Shown one piece after another: positions 1 through 12,437 of a DNA stretch of 64,000 bases; position 1 is the stretch's first letter; the number at the start of each line of letters is the position of its first letter. The stretch lies in assembly GCA_028752905.1 (NCBI GenBank), contig JAQNBH010000009.1:23544370-23608369 (forward strand), in the 5' to 3' direction. The stretch is from Cladorhizidae sp. MBARI D1340-BT2 (Eukaryota > Porifera > Demospongiae > Poecilosclerida > Cladorhizidae). The notes below the pieces were generated by a model. The model was not told the origin of the DNA. It saw only the letters and a list, made by a program, of their open reading frames with translations, and did no database searches. A program made the position numbers and the translations under genes.

Positions 1-52
1 TCCTCTCAACTTCATGTTGGTCAGCCCTCAATCTACTTAAATAAATGCTCAC

Positions 53-161
53 TGTATTTCAGTTGTCTCTGGATCCTGTCTTTACAGCGGTCTCTGTACT
101 CTTCTTGAATATCATTATATTCACTCATGACTTCATGGAATTTCCGAGACAAAGTCGAGTA
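53..161 (-). CDS. Syntaxin exon 5: Hb-Hc
   Basis: A 109-bp exon between acceptor gctattag and donor gtgagc. It encodes [19 protein letters not shown] followed by [17 protein letters not shown] plus one base. The STLSRKF-x-EVMSEYN and RCK-x-RIQRQL blocks are near-invariant in animal syntaxin-1, and the exon end after RQL-x-x plus one base corresponds to the position before the Thr of RQLEIT. This is the most diagnostic exon of the gene. The following SNARE-domain exons lie left of the window. Confidence 0.92.
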
Positions 162-304
162 CTAATAGCAACAGCAACAACAATGACAACCACTTGATTA
201 CAGGACACTCGTTGTTGAGGACCTGCCACTCAAAAGTGATCCATTACCTCAACCAATGTAGGAATATGGTAAAGGGGTAAGAAACAGAAAACAGAGGAAG
301 ATAT

Positions 305-778
305 ATTATAATAGAGGGGGAGGAAATAGTTGAGATAGAAAATAGAGGGAGAAAAATGGGGGGGGGGAATAAATAGAGGGGGAAATAAATAGAAGCGGAA
401 ATAAATAGAGGGGGAAATAAATAGAGGGGAAGGGGAAATAAATAGAGTGGAAATAAATAGAGGGGGAAATAAATAGAGGGGGAAATAAATAGAGGGGGAA
501 ATAAATAGAGGGGGAAATAGATAGAGGGGGAAATAGATAGAGGGGTAAATAAATAGAGGAGGAAATAAATAGAGAGGGAAATAAATAGAGAGGGAAATAA
601 ATAGAGGGTAAATAAATAGAGGGGGTCATAAATAGAGTGGAAATAAATAGAGGGAAAATAAATAGAAGGGGAAATAAATAGAGGAAAAAATAAATAGAGG
701 GGGAAATAAATAGAGGAAAAAATAAATAGAGGGGGAAATAAATAGAGGGGGGAAATAGAGGGGGGTAATAAATAAAGG
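305..778. repeat. Minisatellite, about 17-bp unit (aaataaatagaggggg)
   Basis: About 28 imperfect copies of a purine-rich unit; strong G+A on the plus strand. A few copies of a related 'aataga-ggg' motif recur at 2461-2480. The long open frames here are repeat translations. Confidence 0.9.
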
Positions 779-977
779 CGGGATTAATTTTCTTTTTTTA
801 ACCCTTACAGGACGAGCATCACGAATCTGACAATTAATTAAGTGTGGAGGACGAACGTCACGGATACATGACTTACGCATTATTAGTCATTATGACGAGC
901 ATCACGATATCGTGATGGGCTTCTTCTTTCTGACCACCCTTCACCATGCACCATAACTACTTATCAATATTTCATGC

Positions 978-1152
978 GAGACCATGGAGACCTGGCTATG
1001 GAGACCTGGCTATGGAGACCTGGCCATGGAGACCTGGCCATGGAGACCTGGCCATGGAGACCTGGCCATGGAGACCTGGCTATGGAGACCTGGCTATGGA
1101 GACCTGGCCATGGAGACCTGGCCATGGAGACCTGGCCATGGAGACCTGGCTC
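978..1152. repeat. Minisatellite, 14-bp unit (atggagacctggcy)
   Basis: About 12 near-perfect copies differing mainly at one C/T position. Open in all plus frames because the unit has no stop. Confidence 0.92.
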
Positions 1153-2115
1153 CCAAAAGGTTCAGCTACCAGCAGCTTTTTCTAAACTAAATATTGTGGT
1201 GTATAGATACTGATGTGGAGACTGAGAGAGTGAGTACAATTTTGACCGATAATTTATATATATATATATGTGGATAGTGGCATGTAGTAAAAGTGGAGTT
1301 CAGATGGTGTTGCAGAGAACTTGGAGCTATTGGAAGTTGAACTGACTGGGAGAGAGAGGACCAAGCAGAAAATGGAGGTGTATTCTGCCTTAGCTTCAAG
1401 TGAACACTTGTATGTCTAGTATGAACACGAACAGCTATCTGTGCAATGCAAAGGTGATACGGGTACAACTTACCTACAAGACAAGCTTACTAGTAAAAAT
1501 GAAAAGTAAAAAAGACTCTTGGCTTTGAATGCTGTACTATCATCAATAATGTAACTAAACATTCTTACTTGATCAGAGCTGCCAGTTTCTCTAATGCCCA
1601 TGAAGTTTAGGATCCATCCTATGACGGGCAGGTACATCTTGGACTTGAAGAAAGTGAGCAAATTTTGTAGTCACTTTATAATTAGCTCTATTCCCTCAGG
1701 GAGACAAACAATATACTTAGCTGGATCAGAGAAACAGGCTTAGCTACTAGCTAGTGTCAGAAAATAGCTAGCTAGTAATAGAAGAGCTAGCTATTAGCTA
1801 AATCTTAGCTTATAGCTTCTCATATCTAAGCTCAGACGTCATTGTAGTCCACCATATTCAACAACTTCAACGGCAGATACTACTGAAAAAAGGTGAGAAA
1901 GCAATATGAAAACTCAACTCAACATACAGTAGATACTACTATTGAGGCATCTTTAGCTACATATGAGCTAAAACTCAGCAAGTAGTAAGCTACACACTAG
2001 GCAGTTACCTGAACAAAATTTGAAGTCTCTCCAGCAAGCCTAACCATGTTCTAATAAGTGACAAGTTCAAAAAGAAATGCTATAGCTAAAAGATCGAGAA
2101 ACTTACTTGTCCAAA
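1153..2115. other. Intron 4 unique sequence, no gene seen
   Basis: AT-rich with a short (ta)n run near 1257-1270 and a cluster of 'tagcta' motifs at 1735-1815. No exon-like segment or element end was recognised. Confidence 0.6.
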
Positions 2116-2381
2116 AGGATTAGGTTGTGTTCCAGTAACTAAGGAAGTACCTATGGCTATTTTGAACTTAAATCCATCATTAGAGTAAGAGCCTGAAGTA
2201 CTGCTAACTTTACTCTTTAAAAATTGCATGTGAGTAAAATAGTGTCATAGGATTAGGTTGTGTTCCAGTAACTATGGAAGTACCTATGGCTATTTTGAAC
2301 TTAAATCCATCATTAGAGTAAGAGCCTGAAGTACTGCTAACTTTACTCTTTAAAAATTGCATGTGAGTAAAATAGTGTCAT
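2116..2381. repeat. 133-bp direct tandem duplication
   Basis: Two adjacent copies (2116-2248 and 2249-2381), essentially identical with one obvious difference (aaggaag versus atggaag). The near-identity suggests a recent event. The sequence is not similar to any array unit nearby. Confidence 0.9.
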
Positions 2382-2562
2382 CCCTGTGCCTGTTTTTTTT
2401 AAATGGACGTTGTCCTACCAACCATTTTTTTTAAATTTGGTCCCTCATCCGTTAAGGGTTAATAGAGGGGGGGGGGTTAATAATTGAGGGGAAGTAGTGG
2501 GAGGGCCATGTCACACATTATACATTATGAGATATCATGTACATATTTATCAACTTCAGTGA

Positions 2563-3236
2563 CAGCCAAATTGACAAGGATGCTGAGATATGGCATGATA
2601 GTGGGACACACAGCTCCTAGATAGACAAGGAATGCTGAGATATGGCATGATAGTGGGACACACAGCTCCTAGATAGACAAGGATGCTGAGATATGGCATG
2701 ATAGTGGGGCACACAGCTCCTAGATAGACAAGGATGCTGAGATATGGCATGATAGTGGGACACACAGCTCCTAGATAGACAAGGATGCTGAGATATGGCA
2801 TGATAGTGGGACACACAGCTCCTAGATAGACAAGGATGCTGAGATATGGCATGATAGTGGGGCACACAGCTCCTAGATAGACAAGGATGCTGAGATATGG
2901 CATGATAGTGGGACACACAGCTCCTAGATAGACAAGGATGCTGAGATATGGCATGATAGTGGGACACACAGCTCCTAGATAGACAAGGATGTCAAGATAT
3001 GGCATGGTAGTGGGACACAGAGAGCTCTCCTAGATGGACAAGGATGCTGAGATATGGCATGATAGTGGGACACACAGCTCCTAGATAGACAAGGATGCTG
3101 AGATATGGCATGATAGTGGGACACACAGCTCCTAGATAGACAAGGATGCTGAGATATGGCATGATAGTGGGGCACAGCTCCTAGATAGACAAGGATGCTG
3201 AGATATGGCATGATAGTGGGGCACAGAGCTCCTAGA
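2563..3236. repeat. Minisatellite, 51-bp unit
   Basis: About 13 copies of a unit containing 'gatgctgagatatggcatga' and 'cacacagctcctagatagac'. The unit is 17 codons long, so the minus strand stays open with a 17-residue periodic peptide; I read this as a by-product of the period. Confidence 0.92.
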
Positions 3237-3299
3237 TTGTAGCCTGATGACAGAGATGACATGTATACAGACAACACAGCCAGTGCTCTCATCACATGG

Positions 3300-4370
3300 A
3301 CCAGGGAAGGCCTCGACATGGTGTGATGGCTCTGATGGTGGGAGGGCTCTTGACATGGTAGGCTCTGACATAGTGTGAGGGCTCTGACATGGTGGGCTCT
3401 GGCATGGTGGGAGGGCTCTGGCATGGTGTGAGGGCTCTGGCATGGTGGGAGGGCTCTGACATGGTGGGCTCTGGCATGGTGGGAGGGCTCTGGCATGGTG
3501 GGAGGGCTCTGACATGGTGGGCTCTGTCATGGTGGGAGGGCTCTGGCATGGTGGGAGGGCTCTGGCATGGTGGGAGGGCTCTGGCATGGTGGGAGGGCTC
3601 TGACATGGTGGGCTCTGGCATGGTGGGAGGGCTCTGGCATGGTGGGAGGGCTCTGGCATGGTGGGAGGGCTCTGGCATGGTGGGAGGGCTCTGACATGGT
3701 GGGCTCTGTCATGGTGGGAGGGCTCTGGCATGGTGTGAGGGCTCTGGCATGGTGGAAGGCCTCGACATGGTGGGAGGACTCTGACATGGTAGGCTCTGGC
3801 ATGGTGGGAGGGCTCTGGCATGGTGGGAGGGCTCTGGCATGGTGGGGAGGACTCTGACATGGTGTGAGGACTCTGACATGGTCGGGAGGACTCTGACATG
3901 GTGTGAGGGCTCTGACATGGTGGGGAGGACTCTGACATGGTGTGAGGACTCTGGCATGGTGGGAGGGCTCTGACATGGTGTGAGGACTCTGGCATGGTGG
4001 GAGGGCTCTGGCATGGTGTGAGGACTCTGGCATGGTGTGAGGGCTCTGACATGGTGTGAGGACTCTGGCATGGTGGGAGGGCTCTGACATGGTGTGAGGA
4101 CTCTGGCATGGTGGGAGGGCTCTGGCATGGTGTGAGGACTCTGGCATGGTGTGAGGGCTCTGACATGGTGTGAGGACTCTGGCATGGTGGGAGGGCTCTG
4201 ACATGGTGTGAGGACTCTGGCATGGTGGGAGGGCTCTGGCATGATGTGAGGACTCTGGCATGGTGTGAGGGCTCTGACATGGTGTGAGGACTCTGGCATG
4301 GTGGGAGGGCTCTGACATGGTGTGAGGGCTCTGGCATGGTGGGAGGGCTCTGGCATGGTGTGAGCTCCGA
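3300..4370. repeat. Minisatellite, about 19-bp unit (ggctctggcatggtgggag)
   Basis: About 56 copies with variants (gacatgg, gtgtgag) arranged in local higher-order patterns. It is open on both strands for up to 400 codons (H/P/S-rich on minus, G/W-rich on plus), which follows from a stop-free unit. Confidence 0.92.
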
Positions 4371-4708
4371 TGGTCATATACTAGTGCAGTAGTATATGGT
4401 TTCACCCCGGAGGTATGCACCTTCACCTCACACTTGTCCTAACAGCGAGTTTGAAATGAAATTACCCCAACATTGAGTGCTTACTGGAGGGTAACTGTTT
4501 TATGTCATAGTTCATAGCTCAGTTCTAAACTTTCAGGGCATGATCTTCATTGGTACCAATATATATTAAAAATAAATTTCTTATATTATTTTCGATAAAA
4601 GCACTTGGAAGGTTTCTCAAATCTGATCTCGCATGCATGCACACATTATTTGAACTGATAGCTACAAGATCAATAAGGGACTAATAACAACTCAGTCACT
4701 CCAGGTCA
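4371..4708. other. Intron 4 unique sequence, no gene seen
   Basis: Low-complexity AT-rich spacer between two minisatellites, with no exon or element end recognised. Confidence 0.6.
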
Positions 4709-5874
4709 GTGCATTACTAGCACACACCTGAGCCTAGTGCATTGCTAGCACATACCTGAGCCTAGTGCATTACTAGCACATACCTGAGCCTAGTGCATTG
4801 CTAGCACATACCTGAGCCTAGTGCATTACTAGCACATACCTGAGCCTAGTGCATTACTAGCACATACCTGAGCCTAGTGCATTGCTAGCACATACCTGAG
4901 CCTAGTGCATTGCTAGCACATACCTGAGCCTAGTGCATTGCTAGCACATACCTGAGCCTAGTGCATTGCTAGCACATACCTGAGCCTAGTGCATTGCTAG
5001 CACATACCTGAGCCTAGTGCATTGCTAGCACATACCTGAGCCTAGTGCATTGCTAGCACATACCTGAGCCTAGTGCATTGCTAGCACATACCTGAGCCTA
5101 GTGCATTGCTAGCACATACCTGAGCCTAGTGCACATACCTGAGCCTAGTGCATTGCTAGCACATACCTGAGCCTAGTGCACATACCTGAGCCTAGTGCAC
5201 ATACCTGAGCCTAGTGCATTGCTAGCACATACCTGAGCCTAGTGCATTGCTAGCACACACCTGAGCCTAGTGCATTGCTAGCACATACCTGAGCCTAGTG
5301 CATTGCTAGCACATACCTGAGCCTAGTGCATTACTAGCACATACCTGAGCCTAGTGCATTGCTAGCACATACCTGAGCCTAGTGCATTACTAGCACATAC
5401 CTGAGCCTAGTGCATTGCTAGCACACACCTGAGCCTAGTGCATTGCTAGCACATACCTGAGCCTAGTGCATTGCTAGCACACACCTGAGCCTAGTGCATT
5501 GCTAGCACATACCTGAGCCTAGTGCACATACCTGAGCCTAGTGCATTACTAGCACATACCTGAGCCTAGTGCATTGCTAGCACATACCTGAGCCTAGTGC
5601 ATTGCTAGCACATACCTGAGCCTAGTGCATTGCTAGCACATACCTGAGCCTAGTGCATTGCTAGCACATACCTGAGCCTAGTGCATTGCTAGCACATACC
5701 TGAGCCTAGTGCATTGCTAGCACATACCTGAGCCTAGTGCATTGCTAGCACATACCTGAGCCTAGTGCATTACTAGCACATACCTGAGCCTAGTGCATTG
5801 CTAGCACACACCTGAGCCTAGTGCATTGCTAGCACATACCTGAGCCTAGTGCATTACTAGCACATACCTGAGCC
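4709..5874. repeat. 28-bp minisatellite carrying a 5' splice site
   Basis: About 40 copies of a 28-bp unit. On the minus (transcript) strand each unit contains GGCTCAG/GTATGTGCTAG, identical to the last seven exon-4 bases plus the start of intron 4. The identity with the true junction runs about 24 bp (5851-5874). Some units read gtgtgt instead of gtatgt, and a few are shortened by loss of the 'attgctagc' part. The array lies directly downstream of the real donor in the transcript, so the pre-mRNA would carry tens of tandem consensus donors. Confidence 0.93.
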
Positions 5875-5944
5875 TTCTTTATTCTGAAGTCCGCTGTGTT
5901 CCTGTTGGGTCCTTGTTCCTCCTGCTCCACCTCACTTTTCAGCC
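5868..5944 (-). CDS. Syntaxin exon 4: Hb
   Basis: A 77-bp exon between acceptor ctgtag and donor gtatgt. After the split Arg codon it reads LKSEVEQEEQGPNRNTADF then RIKKAQ. This aligns without a gap to the [25 protein letters not shown] stretch of syntaxin-1. The exon is pressed between two minisatellites. The 28-bp array at 4.71-5.87 kb begins inside its last seven bases and contains its 5' splice site. A roughly 50-bp array begins about 15 bases upstream of its 3' splice site. No coding base appears damaged. Confidence 0.9.
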
Positions 5945-5954
5945 CTACAGTATA

Positions 5955-6910
5955 ATCAATATAGTTATATACGGGCTCCATTCCATTCCTCAACCATAGG
6001 GTGTCATCAATAGTTATATACGGGCTCCATTCCATTCCTCAACCATAGGGTGTCATCAATAGTTATATACAGGCTCCATTCCATTCCTCAACCATAGGGT
6101 GTCATCAACAGTTATATACGGGCTCCATTCCATTCCTCAACCATAGGGTGTCATCAACACAGTTATATACAGGCTCCATTCCATTCTTCAACCATAGGGT
6201 GTCATCAACACAGTTATATACGGGCTCCATTCCATTCCTCAACCATAGGGTGTCATCAACACAGTTATATACAGGCTCCATTCCATTCCTCAACCATAGG
6301 GTGTAATCAATAGTTATATACAGGTTCCTTTCCATTCCTCAACCATAGGGTGTAATCAATAGTTATATACAGGCTCCATTCCATTCCTCAACCATAGGGT
6401 GTCATCAACACAGTTATATACGGGCTCCATTCCATTCCTCAACCATAGGGTGTCATCAACACAGTTATATACAGGCTCCATTCTTCAACCATAGGGTGTC
6501 ATCAACACAGTTATATACAGGCTCCATTCCATTCCTCAACCATAGGGTGTAATCAATAGTTATATACAGGTTCCTTTCCATTCCTCAACCATAGGGTGTA
6601 ATCAATAGTTATATACAGGCTCCATTCCATTCCTCAGCCAATTCAACAGATATATACAGGCTCCATTCCATTCCTCAGCCATAGGGTGTAATCAACACAG
6701 TTATATACGGGCTCCATTCCATTCCTCAACCATAGGGTGTCATCTATGGGCTCCATTCCATTCCTCAGCCATAATTAACACAGGCTCCATTCCATTCCTC
6801 AGCCATAGGGGTAATCAACAGTTATATACGGGCTCCATTCCATTCCTCAACCATAGGGTGTAATTAACAGTTATCTACGGGCTCCATTCCATTCCTCAGC
6901 CATAATTAAC
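5955..6910. repeat. Minisatellite, about 49-51-bp unit, next to exon 4 acceptor
   Basis: About 17-19 copies, several shortened. Each contains 'ggctccattccattcctcaa' and 'ccatagggtgtcatcaa'. The array lies between two copies of agccctacagtataa (5941-5955, the true exon-4 acceptor, and 6941-6955). On the minus strand the unit ends TTGATTACACCCTATGG, which resembles the TTGATTATACTGTAGGG of the acceptor. Confidence 0.88.
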
Positions 6911-7224
6911 ACAGTGATGTGTACGTGCACTTCATTATTTAGCCCTACAGTATAACTAGCTCTCCCAACCCTCAGTTCTAACCACCCCTCTGATTGTAAC
7001 CATGTGGCTTAGTCTCAATCGACTGTAACTGCTCCTCCAGCTACATCCACATCAAATTCCACATCAAATTCAGAGCTGGAATAGCTCGGCTAGCCAGACT
7101 AGAACTCTTTAATTGTTAGAATGCAAATACACCATGAGGCAGTTGGTTGAAGAATCAGCTCCACTAATACAATAAAGCTATGCTGGACTAGGTCAGCAAC
7201 AAAACTTATAGTTAGGGATTTAGA

Positions 7225-7342
7225 GTGTTTTCAGGTAGGCCTGGGTGTCTGTGCAAGCCAGATAGGCCCGGGTGTCTGTGCAGGCCAGGCAGGCCCGGGT
7301 GTCTGTGCAGCCAGGCAGGCCCGGGTGTCTGTGCAGCCTTCC
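7225..7342. repeat. Short minisatellite, 22-24 bp unit
   Basis: Four to five copies of a unit containing 'caggcccgggtgtctgtgca'. Confidence 0.8.
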
Positions 7343-7596
7343 TCAGCAAGAAGAGCTTCAAGAAACAATATATGACCAGAAAGAGTCCCTTGAAGACAAC
7401 AGTTGCGGTTATTGGCTACCGCCCCCGATAATTATCAAAGTGGAATTTGCATAACAGTAACCGCTCCAATAGTACTGGCAGGTTAATTAGCTACTGCAGT
7501 TCATAGTACAGAAGTACATGCAGGAACCACCTCAACTCTCAGCACAACCTCATATATGCAGGTCCCACTAAGCTCTAATATACTTCTTCACTATAT

Positions 7597-8295
7597 GTAT
7601 GTATAATGTACATACACGGATGTGTGTAGAAAGGATGTATATAAATGGTGTATAATGTATATACATGGATGTGTGTAGAAAGGATGTATATAAATGGTGT
7701 AAATACATTATACATGGATGTGTATAAATGGTGTATAATGTATATACACAGATGTGTATAGAAAGGATGTATATAAATCGTGTATGTATATACATGGATG
7801 TGTATAGAAAGGATGTATATAAATGGTGTAAATACATTATACATGGATGTGTATAAATGGTGTATAATGTATATACACAGATGTGTATAGAAAGGATGTA
7901 TATAAATGGTGTATAATGTATATACACAGATGTGTATAGAAAGGATGTATATAAATGGTGTATAATGTATATACACAGATGTGTATAGAAAGGATGTATA
8001 TAAATCGTGTATGTATATACATGGATGTGTATAGAAAGGATGTATATAAATGGTGTAAATACATTATACATGGATGTGTATAAATGGTGTATAATGTATA
8101 TACACAGATGTGTATAGAAAGGATGTATATAAATGGTGTATAATGTATATACACGGATGTGTATAGAAAGGATGTATATAAATGGTGTATAATGTATATA
8201 CATGGATGTATATAAATGGTGTATAATGTATATACATGGATGTGTATAGAAAGGATGTATATAAATGGTGTATAATGTATATACGTGGATGTTTA
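7597..8295. repeat. AT-rich minisatellite, about 49-bp unit
   Basis: About 14 copies, some shortened, of a unit containing 'gatgtgtatagaaaggatgt' and 'aaatggtgtataatgtatat'. The Y/I/H-rich open frames on the minus strand are repeat translations. Confidence 0.9.
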
Positions 8296-9792
8296 TAAAA
8301 GGTCACTCCCTTTGGTGGCTAGACCTTATTCAAAATGGCCAACGCCACCCACACAGCTAGAGCACTCATTGGCAGTTTCTTAGAACCCTATATGGTGTGG
8401 TATAACATGATTAATGCTTCTAGCATGCCTGGAATCCTTCGCTGAGGTAGTAAACGAGCAGCCTGAAAGATTTATCATCTTTTTTTCTCGCACCTCATGA
8501 TTTAGATCCTCTCTGTTCAATACGCCCTCTCTGTTCATGATAGTGCATTCCAAATAGCCTCTGGTGCCTCCCTGTGCAGTTGTCTTTCTTCCAAACAGTA
8601 ACAAATCCCTCATAGTCACATGATTAACACCACGTGACTGAAGCCAGCTGATGAAGACCAGCAATGATAGTCAAAATAGTTATTGTTACTATCATAGGTA
8701 AACCGAGAAAATGAACCTCTTCAAGTTACGGTAAAGGAAATAATGTGGTAAGATAGATCAGTGAACTTCATGAAGGAAGTTGCTCGACTATTAGTTGAAA
8801 AAGAAGGAAACGGACAAGAAATATATACGATCCTTTACCCACATTAATTTAATAGGTAAAGGGTCGTCTAACAGTTTGTTTTTGTAGAAGGTAAACTCAC
8901 TCTTGATCCCCTTCATAAGATTCTGTTGTTGTTTTTATTTATATATATAAACATTAGATCGACTTCTAATTAACATATATGACAACAATTAACACTCAAA
9001 ATGATTTCACGGCCGTTAAAAAAAAAATTTGTTTTATTTGAGAGGGGCTTGCTCAGAGAAAAAGAACGTGTCACAGACTGTTTTGGAGCCATTGTCAATG
9101 CAGATAAGCGGATGCTTCGACCTGCAACAGCTCAGCAAAAGTCCAATCAATATGCACCTCAAGGAAGGTATCCACTTTTCCTTCTGTCTCTTCTCAAGAG
9201 CAACTGCTTGATGAAGATCTCCTTGTCCATGAATTGAGCAGGCACATTAACTCACCTTCCCTTGAAAGGTTTCAGGCACCATTAGGCTTCAAGCTTGGTG
9301 CTGCAGGATGAATGGCAGCTTGGTACGTTCTCTATACCCCTTCAGTCAATCCACCAGGTGTGCACTGACTGTCGGGCTTGGAGCAAGAGCGAGCCATCCA
9401 CAGTGTGCCGGTCAGTTGGCCAGAAAAAGGTTTCCAGAACATGGACCATGTCTTATATCTCTCTCCCACCACCCACCTGTGTAGCTAATTACTGTGTGTG
9501 TGTGTTTTTGTCAAATTTGAGAGGAAGTGATGAGGGAGGGAATGAGAAACAGAATATTTCTATGGGCTGGCCTTAACCTTTGCCACTTCAACTTCACAGG
9601 TAGGAAAAGGGTCTCTGGCAACAGAAAAGCACTCAACAAAGAACATTGTACAACTAAGTGTTTATTAATGGGACAACCTTTACCAAACTAAATGTGCCCA
9701 CAAGTCAACAGTTGGGGGGTCACAGTGAGTTTCTTTTCTATAGCGCAGAGTTTGAGGCCATCATGCATATAAAAGACCATGCCAGAGACAAC
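8296..9792. other. Intron 3 unique sequence, decayed coding-like pieces
   Basis: Short open frames on both strands (for example minus 8380-8664 and plus 9001-9237) look like decayed coding sequence, but none matched a family I could name. There is no splice-site-bounded exon continuing the syntaxin frame. Confidence 0.4.
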
Positions 9793-11297
9793 AGACTTGG
9801 AGGGTTCACTGGTATTCAAAGCTGAGACTTGGAGGGTTCACTGGTATTCAAAGCTGAGGTTCACTGGTATTCAAAGCTGAGACTTGGAGGGTTGACTGGT
9901 ATTCAAAGCTGAGACTTGGAGGGTTCACTGGTATTCAAAGCTGTCAGACTTGGAGGGTTCACTGGTATTCAAAGCTGAGACTTGGAGGGTTCACTGGTAT
10001 TCAAAGCTGAGACTTGGAGGGTTCACTGGTATTCAAAGCTGAGACTTGGAGGGTTGACTGGTATTCAAAGCTGAGACTTGGAGGGTTCACTGGTATTCAA
10101 AGCTGTCAGACTTGGAGGGTTCACTGGTATTCAAAGCTGAGACTTGGAGGGTTCACTGGTATTCAAAGCTGAGACTTGGAGGGTTCACTGGTATTCAAAG
10201 CTGAGACTTGGAGGGTTCACTGGTATTCAAAGCTGAGACTTGGAGGGTTCACTGGTATTCAAAGCTGTCAGACTTGGAGGGTTCACTGGTATTCAAAGCT
10301 GAGACTTGGAGGGTTCACTGGTATTCAAAGCTGAGACTTGGAGGGTTCACTGGTATTCAAAGCTGAGACTTGGAGGGTTCACTGGTATTCAAAGCTGAGA
10401 CTTGGAGGGTTCACTGGTATTCAAAGCTGAGACTTGGAGGGTTCACTGGTATTCAAAGCTGTCAGACTTGGAGGGTTCACTGGTATTCAAAGCTGAGACT
10501 TGGAGGGTTCACTGGTATTCAAAGCTGAGACTTGGAGGGTTCACTGGTATTCAAAGCTGAGACTTGGAGGGTTCACTGGTATTCAAAGCTGAGACTTGGA
10601 GGGTTCACTGGTATTCAAAGCTGAGACTTGGAGGGTTCACTGGTATTCAAAGCTGAGACTTGGAGGGTTCACTGGTATTCAAAGCTGAGACTTGGAGGGT
10701 TCACTGGTATTCAAAGCTGAGACTTGGAGGGTTCACTGGTATTCAAAGCTGAGACTTGGAGGGTTCACTGGTATTCAAAGCTGAGACTTGGAGGGTTCAC
10801 TGGTATTCAAAGCTGAGACTTGGAGGGTTCACTGGTATTCAAAGCTGAGACTTGGAGGGTTCACTGGTATTCAAAGCTGAGACTTGGAGGGTTCACTGGT
10901 ATTCAAAGCTGAGACTTGGAGGGTTCACTGGTATTCAAAGCTGAGACTTGGAGGGTTCACTGGTATTCAAAGCTGAGACTTGGAGGGTTCACTGGTATTC
11001 AAAGCTGAGACTTGGAGGGTTCACTGGTATTCAAAGCTGAGACTTGGAGGGTTCACTGGTATTCAAAGCTGAGACTTGGAGGGTTCACTGGTATTCAAAG
11101 CTGAGACTTGGAGGGTTCACTGGTATTCAAAGCCGAGACTTGGAGGGTTCACTGGTATTCAAAGCTGAGACTTGGAGGGTTCACTGGTATTCAAAGCTGA
11201 GACTTGGAGGGTTCACTGGTATTCAAAGCTGAGACTTGGAGGGTTCACTGGTATTCAAAGCCGAGACTTGGAGGGTTCACTGGTATTCAAAGCTGTC
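9793..11297. repeat. Minisatellite, 32-bp unit
   Basis: About 46 highly uniform copies of a unit built from 'gagacttggagggttcactg' and 'gtattcaaagct'. A 'tcagactt' variant appears at regular intervals in the first half only, and the second half (after about 10460) is nearly perfect. That pattern suggests recent expansion from one end. Confidence 0.94.
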
Positions 11298-11604
11298 AAT
11301 CCACATGATGTCTGGATACCCATCGTAAGAAAAAGTCATTAGCTGTAAGGATCTGAGCTGCACCATCAACAACCACCACTCCTCCACCAAGAACGACTTC
11401 CCGATGAAACATGACTCACAAGGTTTGCCCAACCACAGGCACCTGAGAGGACTCAATCATGTTACTGTCGGTACTCGTCAGCTTGGCAACTATGAACTCC
11501 TATTAGCTGCTGTACAGGAGCATGCAGCCGGCCAAGAGACTGTGTGACACCATTCTTGCCATTTTCAAACTTTTGCTTGTTATTCAGTATGACAGGGGAT
11601 ACTA

Positions 11605-12185
11605 AAGTGAGCCACATACTGGGAGGTGAAGGAGACTAGAGTGAGCCACATACTGGGAGGTGAAGGAGACTAGAGTGAGCCACATACTGGGAGGTGAAGG
11701 AGACTAGAGTGAGCCACATACTGGGAGGTGAAGGAGACTAGAGTGAGTCACATACTGGGAGGTGAAGGAGACTAGAGTGAGTCACATACTGGGAGGTGAA
11801 GGAGATTAGAATGAGCCACATACTGGGAGGTGAAGGAGATTAGAATGAGCCACATACTGGGAGGTGAAGGAGACTAGAGAGTGAGTCACATACTGGGAGG
11901 TGAAGGAGACTAGAGTGAGCCACATACTGGGAGGTGAAGGAGACTAGAGTGAGCCACATACTGGGAGGTGAAGGAGACTAGAGTGAGTCACATACTGGGA
12001 GGTGAAGGAGACTAGAGTGAGCCACATACTGGGAGGTGAAGGAGACTAGAGTGAGCCACATACTGGGAGGTGAAGGAGACTAGAGTGAGCCACATACTGG
12101 GAGGTGAAGGAGACTAGAGTGAGCCACATACTGGGAGGTGAAGGAGACTAGAGTGAGCCACATACTGGGAGGTGAAGGAGACTAC
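11605..12185. repeat. Minisatellite, 34-bp unit
   Basis: About 17 copies of a unit containing 'gagtgagccacatactggga' and 'ggtgaaggagacta', with few substitutions. Confidence 0.93.
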
Positions 12186-12437
12186 CACAAACAGCATGTT
12201 CCGTTATGTAATTTAAATCAATAGAAATACAGGAAGTAATTTAGAGTTCCTGTAATGCTAGAGGAAGTAGGAACTACTATTCAGAATCTCCCTCATCTGC
12301 CCCCCCCCCACAGCTGGCAATTAATAACTATTCTATTACAGTGGAAGCTCCCTTATCTGCCTCCACAATAGCAGTCAATATCTATTGGGACAGGGCAATT
12401 TTTTTTTTAATGAATCTGAAAATACACTTTTTGGGAT

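Noticed and set aside
2556..4426. Long periodic open frames of 100-400 codons
   Set aside because: They are translations of 51-bp and 19-bp tandem repeats without stops. There is no start context, splice pattern or non-repeat part.
4709..5874. CRISPR-like array of about 28-bp repeats (also the 29-32-bp arrays elsewhere)
   Set aside because: The repeats are contiguous with no unique spacers, and the DNA is clearly from an intron-containing animal genome.
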